From: Clostridium sp. OM02-18AC
GTDB taxonomy: Bacteria; Bacillota; Clostridia; Lachnospirales; Lachnospiraceae
Direction: 5' to 3'
DNA length: 64,000 nucleotides
Assembly (NCBI RefSeq): GCF_003481825.1
Contig: NZ_QULW01000017.1
Span: 32,750-96,749, forward strand
Shown: piece after piece, positions 17,755-26,473 of the stretch
Numbering within the stretch: position 1 is the first letter of the stretch
Layout of the letters: the number at the start of each line of letters is the position of its first letter
Translations under genes and position numbers: made by a program
Notes under the pieces: generated by a model
Databases searched by the model: none
What the model was told of the DNA's origin: nothing
Seen by the model: only the letters and a program-made list of their open reading frames with translations

Positions 17755-20135
17755 GGTTTCTCCCCTTTCTTTTGTTTGGCAGCCGTTTTTACCGTTTTTG
17801 TCCACTCCTTTCTGGCTGTGGTACGCCGGATGGTAAAGTTCGATTCTTTTACCACAGGGGCAGCCCGTTTTACTTCCGGTATCACAGGAGCCGTATCGTT
17901 TTGGACAGGTCTTGCCGGACGGGGAGCAGCAAGGGTGATGGTTGGAGTTGTCTTTTGTCTTTCCTCTGGTTTGTCTGGGGAAATCGGAGGGAGTATCTGG
18001 CGTTCTGTCCTTACAGGCGGTGTTTGTTCATGGTGGATGGAAGCTGCTTTTACCACCGGAACCGAAGCCCGTTCCGCCACAGTTCCCCCATAAGAAACCT
18101 GTCCCCGTTCCCTGATGGATGGGGAAGCTGGCTGTATGGCTGGTTTTCCTGCATGAGTGGTATCTGCATGATGTCGAAAATCCTCTGGCTGTTTTGCAGT
18201 AACAGGGCGTTCATGGACAGGAGCTGCCCCTTTGGGTGCTTCGGAAGCTCTTTGTTGCGGTTGTTTTGCCTGTTCCAGTTCCGCCCTGCGTTCTGCAATG
18301 GTCTGTCTGCGGCTTTCTGCCTGTGCGTTTCGCTGTTCGGCTCTGGCAGTTCGGGTCTGGGTCACGTTGGAAGTAAAATCCCGTACTCCCTCTGATACCT
18401 GTGTTTTCCCGTGGTAAAGGGCGTACTTTGCATTGACGGGCAAATCCTTTGCCTGTTCCCGAAGCTGTCCGGCAGTATCGGCTATCTTATCTTTGGTATC
18501 TGCCGCCGCACCTACCGCAGAACCAGCCCGTTTCCATACGGATTCCTTTTCCAGTGCTGCCTGTCCGTCTGGTCTGCTGTGGTCTGTCTGTGTCCGTTTG
18601 GAAGAGCCGGAGTGGGAAGCATTTCTCTGGTCTGAGCCAGCCTGTTTTCCTGCGTGGTATGCAGCCGTTCTAGCCCCAAGAGCCGCCACGGAACGTCCTA
18701 ACTTATGCTGTAAACGGTGCATATGGGCGTACATGAGCATACGGGGTCTTCGCATGATACGGCTTCCCATACTTTGAGAATCGCCGCTCTGTAAGGAGAA
18801 CATCCCCATTAAATCTCCCAGCTTGAAATAGATTCCGGCAAAAGTCACTATCTGCAAGAACGCCGTCAGGAAGAACGGATATTCCCCAGACAGGTTGTAG
18901 AGCATGGTGGAAATGCTGAACGCTACCGTGATAATCAGAGTGATTCCGGCTCTGGTAAGGATGGTGTTGAACAGTTTCGTAATGGCACGCTTTGACATTC
19001 CCTCAAAAGAGGGAACCATGCTAAGGAGGAAGCTCACAGGCAGGAACATGGCATAGATGATAAAAAGCACCTGTGAAAAAATCATTATCCCCGTGAGCAG
19101 GAATACAAAAACGGAGATACCGATATTGAACATAAACAGGAAGAAGACGGTTCCCAAGCGGTTGATGGTCTTTGTGATGGTAAGGTTGGTATTTTCCCTG
19201 TCTTCGATTTCCACCACCACGATTTCTTCCCTGTCCTGCCCGTTGTTTTCGTTTGGGCTGGTTGAGAGCAGGCGTTCCACACGGTCAGCCCCAATACTTT
19301 CCATATCCGAGTTGCCGTATTGCAGCAGGAGCCACGGCTGCTTGACCTGAATGGAAAACAGGCTGTCCCGTATCAAATCCACGCTGTCTTTTCCTTGACT
19401 TTCCGAGTTCGGCAGCACAATCTTTGTACCAAGGGTCAGGCTGGCATTGCTGATGTCTGCGGAAAATTCATTGATTTTCCCGATATAATCAGGGGCATAG
19501 GCGATAAAGGCAGCGGACAGCACGAACACCACCACGAAATTGACAACGGCATGGATGGCTTTTGTGGTTTCCCGTTTGATAAGCCCTGTGTAGGCAACGT
19601 AAAGCCCCACCACCAGAATGAGAATCAGCAGGAACCCGATATAAAATCCCTCCGAGGACAAGCCGCCTGTGGTAACGCCTGCAAGGGTCTGCATATTTTT
19701 CCCAATGGAATCCGCCGTAGAGGAAATGAAGTCCAGCGAGTAGGCTTCCTGAATCAGATACCCCGTGGCGTTGGAAAGGTACAGGCTGATTGTCCAGATA
19801 AAATTTGTGATGGCATACAGCCCGTACATCACCTGTTTTCCGATACCGTCCAGCCAGTTCCACGGGAGCCAGTCCCATCCGCTGTCCACATAAAAATCAA
19901 GCTGGTAGTTGTCCAGAGGATATTTGCTGTATTCGTTGGCAGCGTCCACCGTATCATCCACCAGTCCGGCAGCATGGGCGGCTGTGCCGAAGACTGCAAG
20001 CAGCAGGAGGATGAGCAGGAGTGCCAGAAGTACCCTGCCAATCACTTTTCCTGCTATTTTCCAAGATAACCCCTTTTTGGCTGAATAGGGAACAGGGAGT
20101 TGCTGCCCGTTGGAAGTTCTATGTATCACCATCAT
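17751..20135 (-). CDS. orf15: VirB6-like membrane channel protein (Tn916 Orf15)
   Basis: A 794-residue protein. After an N-terminal signal-like helix (VLLALLLILLLLAVFGTAAH) there are six or more membrane segments up to about residue 430. A long hydrophilic tail follows, rich in Gln, Arg, Pro and Ala (for example ARAEQRNAQAESRRQTIAER), typical of the cytoplasmic end of Orf15/TcpH-type proteins. It is the polytopic core of the type IV secretion channel. It starts inside the last codons of the VirB4 gene. Confidence 0.88.
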   Translation of the reverse strand: MMVIHRTSNGQQLPVPYSAKKGLSWKIAGKVIGRVLLALLLILLLLAVFGTAAHAAGLVDDTVDAANEYSKYPLDNYQLDFYVDSGWDWLPWNWLDGIGKQVMYGLYAITNFIWTISLYLSNATGYLIQEAYSLDFISSTADSIGKNMQTLAGVTTGGLSSEGFYIGFLLILILVVGLYVAYTGLIKRETTKAIHAVVNFVVVFVLSAAFIAYAPDYIGKINEFSADISNASLTLGTKIVLPNSESQGKDSVDLIRDSLFSIQVKQPWLLLQYGNSDMESIGADRVERLLSTSPNENNGQDREEIVVVEIEDRENTNLTITKTINRLGTVFFLFMFNIGISVFVFLLTGIMIFSQVLFIIYAMFLPVSFLLSMVPSFEGMSKRAITKLFNTILTRAGITLIITVAFSISTMLYNLSGEYPFFLTAFLQIVTFAGIYFKLGDLMGMFSLQSGDSQSMGSRIMRRPRMLMYAHMHRLQHKLGRSVAALGARTAAYHAGKQAGSDQRNASHSGSSKRTQTDHSRPDGQAALEKESVWKRAGSAVGAAADTKDKIADTAGQLREQAKDLPVNAKYALYHGKTQVSEGVRDFTSNVTQTRTARAEQRNAQAESRRQTIAERRAELEQAKQPQQRASEAPKGAAPVHERPVTAKQPEDFRHHADTTHAGKPAIQPASPSIRERGQVSYGGTVAERASVPVVKAASIHHEQTPPVRTERQILPPISPDKPEERQKTTPTITLAAPRPARPVQNDTAPVIPEVKRAAPVVKESNFTIRRTTARKEWTKTVKTAAKQKKGEKP

Positions 20136-22582
20136 TCCACCTCTTTTCTTACGGGCGGTCTGGTATCAAAGGCATGGAACAGGTCTTCAAAGATAGGATG
20201 GAACTGTATGACTCCCACACGCCCGTATAAATCACTGATAAGGCACTGTCCGTTTTCCAAGTCACGGAGCCGCTTCTGGTTGTTTTCATCTTCGGAATCC
20301 ACCCCGAAAAAGGCAAGGGTCTTCTTGATTTCGTTGATGTCTGTGGAACGGAACGCAAATTTCAAGCCCAGATTGTTTTTCAGCTTTTCATCCAGCAAAT
20401 CGTCCGTGTTCTGGGTGACAAAGTAAACGCCTGCGTTCATGGCACGTCCGGCACGAACCAGCTTCATGGAGAGTGTCTTGCCCTGTGCCACCTGTAAGAA
20501 GCTCCATGCTTCATCCAAATCCACAATCTTAAACACGCTGCGGTCGGTATGGATGAAGTCGAGGGCAAAGGTGCTGATTACAATGAGCATTGCCACGGAA
20601 AGTAGCTCCATTGTGGTGTATTCTTCAAACGAGGTTTCCTTATCCGGCAGCACCAAATCCGCCACTTGAATGATGTTGAGTTGCTTTTCAAGGCTGATGG
20701 ACTGTGTGACATCCCCATCCGAAAAGAGCAGGTGTGCAAAGTCATAGTCCGTAAAGGATTCGATATGGTCGGCTATGCTGGTGCTGATGGTGGTTCCCTC
20801 CGCCCGAAGTTCTTCAATCACCTTGAAAAGCCCCCGTTCCTCACTGTTTGTTACCGCACGGATGGCTTTCCGAAGAACAGGGAACTTCTCTCCGTCACGG
20901 CTGGAAATGCCTGTTAAAAAAGTCAGGATGTCGATTGCCAGTGATTCGGAATCCTTTGGGTTCTCCATAATCACATACGGGTCAAGTAAGCCCCTGTTCT
21001 GTTCCTCCGAAGTCAGGTTTACGATATTGATTTCATGGGCGATTTCCGGCAGGGTTTCTTTCCACCGTCCCCGTTCTGCTTTCGGGTCAACAATGAGAGC
21101 CTGTGCCCCAAATAATACGGAATAATAGACAATCATGTTGTTGCTGAATGATTTTCCACCGCCGAGGGAGCCGACAAAAGCGGCAGCAAGGGCGTTAGTG
21201 ACGGAGCCTTTTACTCCTTGACTGGCAAGGGCAGGCTTTAAGTACACGTTTCTTCCCGTATCAAGGCTGTACCCGATATAAATGCCCTCCGGTTCCCCCA
21301 ACATCTGGGTTGCCCCGAAGCCAAGACCAGCGAGGAAGTCGCTGGTGACATACTGGATGTAATCGTTCAGATACCGCTTGCTGGCAGGGAGAAATTCCCC
21401 ATGCAGCCCCAGCATATCTCCAAAGGGGCGAACCAGCTTCACGTTCAAATCGTCATAAAAATCTTTCACCTCATTGCAGCGGCGTTTCAGTTCTTCCAAG
21501 TCGGGAGCCGTCACACGCACCACATAGGACAGCTTATACATAGATTCCTTGCTCTGGTCTAAGGTGGATTCCAGCTCATTTACGCTGTCTAAAGCGTCCA
21601 CCACGTTTGTACTGGTTTCACTGTCATTCTGCCATGCGTGGTTGTCCAAATCTTTCAGCTCTTTTTTCTTGTTCCGCACCGTGGAGAGGGCTTTCCGGTT
21701 TGTCACAATCTCCACATTCATAGAGGTATCAATGGGAAAAGTAAATTGCTGCTGCTGATAGTAAAAGATTTCCGAGGATGGGAAGTCCAGTTCCCCTACA
21801 ATGCTGTTGATAGTAAAGTAGGCGGCATAAACTGTCCCGTCTTCCTGTTCGATTTTCAGATACCGCTGGTTTTCCTCTATCAGACAACGGGTGGGTTTGA
21901 TGAGGTCATAGTATTTCACCAGCGTTTCCTCCTGAAACCGTTTCTTCGGAATATAATACTCATAATCTTCGTAGGCGGTTCCGGTCTGCCCGTATAAATG
22001 CTCAATCAGATAGCCAAAATCGTCCTTGTTAAGCCGCCGGACTTTGAAGCGGCGTGAGATTTTACTTTCCAGCAGCTTTTCCATCTTCTGAAACCGCCAG
22101 ATTTCTTCATTGCTCATGGAAACAAAATCTCCCATGAGTTTGTGGTTGACTTCATGGAGAAAATCGGAAACGGCGGTCTTTGCTTCCCTGCGAAACTGCT
22201 TCATGGTGACTTCCTGCTCATTGACAAGCAGCTTGAAGCCGATAAAAAAGCGGTAGTCCACCTGATTTTCCCCTATCATGGAAATCAGGGCTTCGGTCTG
22301 TGCGTCAATCTTTGCACAGGCAATATCTTTTAACTTGCCTGTTACTTCCTGTTTGGAGCGTTCCTGTGCTGCCCGTATGCTGGATTCGGTGCTGATTTGC
22401 AGGGCGTGAATCTTCCCGTCCCTGTTCTGGGCGATAAGCTGCCGGAACGAATCGTGTACCTGATATTTCTGTTCAGAGCTTAAAAAGGAATAGTTGTAGG
22501 GAAGCAGCTCATAGTAAGCGAAGCACTCCCCGTCATGGTTGAACACAAGGTTATTTTCGATATATTTAATCGGATATGCCAT
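20132..22582 (-). CDS. orf16: VirB4-type conjugation ATPase (Tn916 Orf16)
   Basis: An 816-residue protein from the ATG at 22582, preceded by AAGGAGTGATATTT. The P-loop AFVGSLGGGKSFSNN lies in the C-terminal half, with IVDLDEAWSFL as Walker B and YFVTQNTDDLLDEK further on. VirB4-family ATPases power assembly of the type IV secretion channel and substrate passage at the membrane. Length and order in the operon fit Orf16 of Tn916. Confidence 0.92.
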   Translation of the reverse strand: MAYPIKYIENNLVFNHDGECFAYYELLPYNYSFLSSEQKYQVHDSFRQLIAQNRDGKIHALQISTESSIRAAQERSKQEVTGKLKDIACAKIDAQTEALISMIGENQVDYRFFIGFKLLVNEQEVTMKQFRREAKTAVSDFLHEVNHKLMGDFVSMSNEEIWRFQKMEKLLESKISRRFKVRRLNKDDFGYLIEHLYGQTGTAYEDYEYYIPKKRFQEETLVKYYDLIKPTRCLIEENQRYLKIEQEDGTVYAAYFTINSIVGELDFPSSEIFYYQQQQFTFPIDTSMNVEIVTNRKALSTVRNKKKELKDLDNHAWQNDSETSTNVVDALDSVNELESTLDQSKESMYKLSYVVRVTAPDLEELKRRCNEVKDFYDDLNVKLVRPFGDMLGLHGEFLPASKRYLNDYIQYVTSDFLAGLGFGATQMLGEPEGIYIGYSLDTGRNVYLKPALASQGVKGSVTNALAAAFVGSLGGGKSFSNNMIVYYSVLFGAQALIVDPKAERGRWKETLPEIAHEINIVNLTSEEQNRGLLDPYVIMENPKDSESLAIDILTFLTGISSRDGEKFPVLRKAIRAVTNSEERGLFKVIEELRAEGTTISTSIADHIESFTDYDFAHLLFSDGDVTQSISLEKQLNIIQVADLVLPDKETSFEEYTTMELLSVAMLIVISTFALDFIHTDRSVFKIVDLDEAWSFLQVAQGKTLSMKLVRAGRAMNAGVYFVTQNTDDLLDEKLKNNLGLKFAFRSTDINEIKKTLAFFGVDSEDENNQKRLRDLENGQCLISDLYGRVGVIQFHPIFEDLFHAFDTRPPVRKEVE

Positions 22583-22958
22583 AAATATCACTCCTTACTG
22601 CCGTGATGGGCTGTGCTGGATATTCCTTTTCCAGCTTCACGGGCTTTCCTGCATAGGTCAGTTTCGGGCGTACCAGATATGCCAGTACGGATTTCAGGAA
22701 GCCGTAAGGCTTCTTCCCGTCAAAGGTCTTCTGGCACATGAACCAAGTGAGGGCAAAAGGTACGCCGAAATATTTTAAAAATGCCCCGTCAATGAATGAA
22801 AGGGGAGGGAGGTTCCCCAAGAGCATAACTGCAAACACCGATACCACGAACCACGCCATCTGTGTGAACGTGATGGGGAATGGCAGCTTAAAATCATTGA
22901 TGGAATAGAGTACCTTTTCCACCGACCAGATACTGGTATAGCTTCGTATTTTCTTCAT
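22566..22958 (-). CDS. orf17: TcpE-family conjugal transfer membrane protein (Tn916 Orf17)
   Basis: A 130-residue protein with two hydrophobic segments (AWFVVSVFAVMLLGNLPPL and KYFGVPFALTWFMCQ). It begins with MKKIRSYTSIWSVEKVLYSI, the TcpE-family start. It overlaps the beginning of the VirB4 gene by 17 bases and should be translationally coupled to it. TcpE is a small membrane part of the mating channel. Confidence 0.88.
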   Translation of the reverse strand: MKKIRSYTSIWSVEKVLYSINDFKLPFPITFTQMAWFVVSVFAVMLLGNLPPLSFIDGAFLKYFGVPFALTWFMCQKTFDGKKPYGFLKSVLAYLVRPKLTYAGKPVKLEKEYPAQPITAVRSDIYGISD

Positions 22959-23050
22959 GTTGTCCGTCCTTTCTAAAAGATGGGGACAGCAAAAGAGCCG
23001 CCCCTGAATAAAAAATCCGCCTGTATTTCCTGAAAGAGATACAGACGGGT

Positions 23051-23548
23051 CTACCGTAAGATTTCATATACGCCGTGGTTCGTGACAACAAAGGTTCCCT
23101 CCAATTCCATGTCACGCCCATAGGCTGCATAGTCGATATAGTTTTGTAAGTGTGCCGGAAGTTCTCCAAGCTGTCCGCTTTCTTCCAGATAGTAGCGAGC
23201 CACATCCGCCATATCGTCACAGCCGGAATGGCAGATAATATCGTCTTCATGCTCACAGAGTTCTTCGATACTGCCAAAGTAGGATTGCAGCTCTGATAGT
23301 TCCTCCTGAATGTACTCCGGTAAGTCCTCCACCATTTCACACAGGCGGTTGACTTCCTCAATGGGGGTATATTCGTCAATCTCAAAGGGTAGTTCATAGT
23401 CATGGATGGCGTATTCCTCATATTCATCATTCAAACTGATACGTTCCTTGACTTCCTCAAAATCCACAGGCGGCGTGAACCATGCCCCTACCAGTTCGCC
23501 CTCATTGTATTTTCCTAAGTTGGCAATGTAAATCCGCATTTCTTCCAA
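23051..23548 (-). CDS. ardA: Antirestriction protein ArdA, copy 1 (Tn916 Orf18-like)
   Basis: A 165-residue protein if read from the TTG at 23548, which gives the family-length N-terminus (EEMRIYIANLGKYNEG); an ATG at 23539 is the alternative. Purine-rich AGGAGG lies 9 bases before the TTG. Very acidic, with the ArdA features GAWFTPPVDFEEVKERI, YEEYAIHDYELPF and LPAHLQNYIDYAAYGRDMEL. ArdA mimics DNA and blocks type I restriction enzymes of the recipient. Confidence 0.92.
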   Translation of the reverse strand: MEEMRIYIANLGKYNEGELVGAWFTPPVDFEEVKERISLNDEYEEYAIHDYELPFEIDEYTPIEEVNRLCEMVEDLPEYIQEELSELQSYFGSIEELCEHEDDIICHSGCDDMADVARYYLEESGQLGELPAHLQNYIDYAAYGRDMELEGTFVVTNHGVYEILR

Positions 23549-23564
23549 GTTCCTCCACCTCCTT

Positions 23565-24077
23565 TTAGCGGTAATAAAAGATACCATTGTCCGTAAACAG
23601 ATAGTTTTCGCTGGTTTCCAGCTCCCGACCAATGGAAGCGTAGTCGATATGGTTCAACAGGTCTGGATGTACTTCTCCAAATATCTGTACCTCCTGCACC
23701 AGATAACGGGCGAGGGATTCCCCGTCCTGAACCGGATAGCAGCGTATCTGGTCTTTGTGGTCGATAAATTCCGTAAAGCTGGAAAACCACCGCTTTTGTA
23801 CCACATCCATTTCATAATAGAGGGGCGTTCCCTGCATTTCCTGTACCATCCGGCAAAGGGCGTTGATTTCCCAGAGCCTTGTGTTGCCCTCCAACGGAAA
23901 CGGCAGCTCATAGTCTTCAATTTCGATTTCTTCCTCACTCTGAACGCCAAGACGTTCCTTGACTTCCTCAAAATCCACGGGACAGGAAAACCATGCCCCA
24001 GGGTACTCCTCAAAATCCTCATGGTAAAACCGTGTGGTGTTCAGGATGTAGATTCTCATTTTCTCAATTAGTATCAC
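23565..24077 (-). CDS. ardA: Antirestriction protein ArdA, copy 2
   Basis: A 170-residue acidic protein, a divergent relative of the next gene with the same layout (GAWFSCPVDFEEVKERL, IEDYELPFPLEG, LLNHIDYASIGRELE). The start is unclear: GTG at 24077, ATG at 24059, or an ATT codon in the position equivalent to the TTG of copy 1. Two ArdA genes side by side suggest protection against different restriction systems. Confidence 0.85.
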   Translation of the reverse strand: MILIEKMRIYILNTTRFYHEDFEEYPGAWFSCPVDFEEVKERLGVQSEEEIEIEDYELPFPLEGNTRLWEINALCRMVQEMQGTPLYYEMDVVQKRWFSSFTEFIDHKDQIRCYPVQDGESLARYLVQEVQIFGEVHPDLLNHIDYASIGRELETSENYLFTDNGIFYYR

Positions 24078-24131
24078 GTCCTTTCTTAGAACAAAAATGG
24101 CAACTAACTTTGTTTGTCAGTTGCCATTTTT

Positions 24132-24638
24132 CTAATAAAATATTCGCTTTAATTCTTCATCACTATTGATTTTTTTAATTACCCAAGGTTGTAAAAAATA
24201 ATTGATTTGTGGGTCTAACATACTTACTAAATGAGTTTGTCCGGCAGGGGTTAATATTTGTAAATGTTGAAGTTCTATTACTAATCCATTGTTCATGGGT
24301 AATGGCAGGGTGTGAGTTGGTTCACGTAAAAACTCCCGAATGATTGTCACCTGTTCTGGTGTCATATTTTTCAAATATTTAATCTGAGCAGTTCCTAATC
24401 TCTTTGAAGCATACTTGTCATAAAAGAAATGAAAAATTTTAGATAGTAATAAAACTATTAGTAAGGCTGTGGAAATCACAAAAACAATGCCTATTGTAAA
24501 ACCATATTTTTCTCGAAAATTTATAATATAAAACTTTTGGGCTAACTTTTGAGGCAATAATAATAATGTACCACTGGCAATAGATAAAGCTCCTAAAATG
24601 TTCGGTGGTAATTTCAAAAAATCAATAAAATCCTTCAT
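24132..24638 (-). CDS. SieB-like superinfection exclusion protein
   Basis: A 168-residue protein with two membrane segments at the N-terminus (ILGALSIASGTLLLLPQ and FTIGIVFVISTALLIVLLLS) and a cytoplasmic part with LKNMTPEQVTIIREFL. This resembles the super-infection exclusion protein B family, membrane proteins that abort phage development. It is absent from classical Tn916 and sits between ardA and orf19, with AT-rich codon use unlike its neighbours, so it is probably a captured defence gene. Confidence 0.6.
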   Translation of the reverse strand: MKDFIDFLKLPPNILGALSIASGTLLLLPQKLAQKFYIINFREKYGFTIGIVFVISTALLIVLLLSKIFHFFYDKYASKRLGTAQIKYLKNMTPEQVTIIREFLREPTHTLPLPMNNGLVIELQHLQILTPAGQTHLVSMLDPQINYFLQPWVIKKINSDEELKRIFY

Positions 24639-24825
24639 ACATTTCCTCCGCTTTCAATTACTATATAAAGAAATTATACCACCATTCTTAGTTTATCTCA
24701 ATTATCATACACTATCATATTACATCTTCTTTCTTTTGGGGAGTTACGCTCCCCAAGCCCCTAGTGGACTTCCGCCATGAAGCAATCAGAGCTTGCTCCA
24801 TAACGGAAGTGTAAAATGGGTTTTT
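24639..24825. other. Intergenic stretch with a hairpin before sieB-like gene
   Basis: Contains TTGGGGAGTTACGCTCCCCAA (24737-24757), a compact stem-loop downstream of the orf19 gene in its reading direction and likely its terminator. An AT-rich stretch (24660-24720) may be the promoter of the SieB-like gene. Confidence 0.5.
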
Positions 24826-25047
24826 CTATGCACCGATAATCTTATTGAACAGTTCCAGTAAGATGTCCTTTACACCGTCCGCATTGAAGACCAGCCCAAC
24901 CGCTACAAGGGAAACTACCAGAAAACCGATAAGTTTGGAAAATTCCCTCTTAAATCCGAGGTACAGTCCAATTACCACGATTGCCAGCAGCACAAGGGAC
25001 TGGGCGTTGGATAAAAACCAGTTGTAAAGATTCTGTCCGAAATTCAT
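24826..25047 (-). CDS. orf19: TcpD-like small membrane protein (Tn916 Orf19)
   Basis: A 73-residue protein with two hydrophobic segments (LVLLAIVVIGLYLGF and LIGFLVVSLVAVGLVF). Size, place and sequence match Orf19/TcpD of Tn916-family elements, a small accessory membrane part of the transfer apparatus. Confidence 0.82.
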   Translation of the reverse strand: MNFGQNLYNWFLSNAQSLVLLAIVVIGLYLGFKREFSKLIGFLVVSLVAVGLVFNADGVKDILLELFNKIIGA

Positions 25048-25098
25048 AAAAGCTCCTTTCTTTCCTGTAAGAGTTCTTAGGTTCCAAAATTGCCGCCG

Positions 25099-26280
25099 TT
25101 AAAGCACCACCTCTTTTGCAGCGGCGGCTTGCTGCTTCAGGATTTTTTCGTGCTTCTCCGTCAGCTTTGCATGGGTGATGATGTCATGGACAATCTGGGT
25201 GTGGTTCATCTTATCCAGACGGAGAGCCAGCTTTAATGTGGGTGCTACCTGATGGGAGAGCCAGTGCAGGGTGCGTTCAAAGGAATAGGGTTCCGGTTTG
25301 GTTGTCAGTTTCAGGCTTCCCCTGTGTTCCCCAATGAACCACGCCCATTCCTCACTGATACGCCAGTCAGAACGGGGTTTCGTATCGTCCTTGTCCACGA
25401 ACCGGACATAGCGGTTGATGATTTGAAAGGCTGTCCGTTCTGGATTGTCATGTTCTAACAGGTCACGGATGGCGTAAAAGGCACGCTCATTTTTCAGCCG
25501 GATTTCAAAGCGGTTCTTTACCTCTGCGTCCGCAATGGGAATATCATGCTTTTTGTACTGCTCATAGTCCTTTTCGTAAATGCAGAAGTACACCTCACTT
25601 TGGAGGGAGCCGATATACAGGGTGTTCCCCATACATTCTTTTTCCTCACGCCGTACCAGTTCGCCGCTGCGGTAGCTTTTGAAGCTGCGGAAGACCGAGA
25701 TACATTCCTCATTCCGGCACTTCTCTGTCAGATGGGGAATGTTCAGGATTCCCGTTTTGTCATTGATGGCGAGGTCAAGCCGCTTCATCACGCCGTCCTC
25801 CATGAGAACATCCATGAAAAACTCATACCAGCTCCGTTCCTGTGCCAGCAGATAGCTTTCAAACTGGCGGCAGCCACGCCCTTTCAGTTCCAGCAGCACC
25901 CCTTTTTCCAGTTCCGGTGATACCAGAACGAAAATATCCCCCAGATAGTAATGCTCTGTGTAAGAGTAGAAACCGTAGTCTTCATGGATAAAGTAGGGGA
26001 GCTTTAGCCGCAGCACGTCTTCCACGATATGCTTCACATCCGTAGTGGGAAAGCGAATCCGCACATAGTCAAAGAGCATTTCAAGGGGAGCGTCTGGGTT
26101 GAATCGTTCCAGAGCTTCCGTGATGGCTTCCTGTAATACTTCGGACGGGTGAGCCTTGCCTGTTTCAATGTCGCTCAGGTACGGACGGGTGATTCCGGCA
26201 GCTAGGGCAAGTTTCTGTTGTGAGATACCGTAACTTTCCCGTTTTTCTTTGATGTCCCGTACCCATGTTTCTTCATTCAG
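25099..26280 (-). CDS. orf20: MobT relaxase / replication initiation factor (Tn916 Orf20)
   Basis: A protein of about 393 residues. An N-terminal XRE-like helix-turn-helix (ISQQKLALAAGITRPYLSDI) precedes a Rep_trans/MobT domain (KGRGCRQFESYLLAQERSWY, MKRLDLAINDKTGIL). It nicks oriT and also supports rolling-circle replication of the circular element. The family N-terminus begins at a CTG codon (26278-26280) seven bases after AGGAGGG. The nearest ATG upstream (26460) would add residues read from oriT DNA and is less likely. Confidence 0.85.
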   Translation of the reverse strand: MNEETWVRDIKEKRESYGISQQKLALAAGITRPYLSDIETGKAHPSEVLQEAITEALERFNPDAPLEMLFDYVRIRFPTTDVKHIVEDVLRLKLPYFIHEDYGFYSYTEHYYLGDIFVLVSPELEKGVLLELKGRGCRQFESYLLAQERSWYEFFMDVLMEDGVMKRLDLAINDKTGILNIPHLTEKCRNEECISVFRSFKSYRSGELVRREEKECMGNTLYIGSLQSEVYFCIYEKDYEQYKKHDIPIADAEVKNRFEIRLKNERAFYAIRDLLEHDNPERTAFQIINRYVRFVDKDDTKPRSDWRISEEWAWFIGEHRGSLKLTTKPEPYSFERTLHWLSHQVAPTLKLALRLDKMNHTQIVHDIITHAKLTEKHEKILKQQAAAAKEVVL

Positions 26281-26473
26281 TGAAAATCCCTCCTGTCTAA
26301 AAAAGCGTATGTCAACTTTCAGAGCCTTGTTGACACACGCCGGATATGGGAAAATCCCTTGTGTACCATGGGATTCTGCCCTGTTGTTTGGTTGTTGCCT
26401 GTCGATTTGTACCCCTCTGTTAGATACGAGGGGTTTATGCTGGCGTGCCTTGCGGCACACCAGCCACAGCAGG
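26281..26473. other. oriT: Probable origin of transfer (oriT) of element A
   Basis: The gap between orf20 and orf21 is the known place of oriT in Tn916. It holds ACCCCTC-TGTTAGATAC-GAGGGGT (26411-26434), very like the Tn916 oriT hairpin, and a second stem CTGGCGTGCC/GGCACACCAG (26440-26463). MobT should nick here. Confidence 0.75.
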
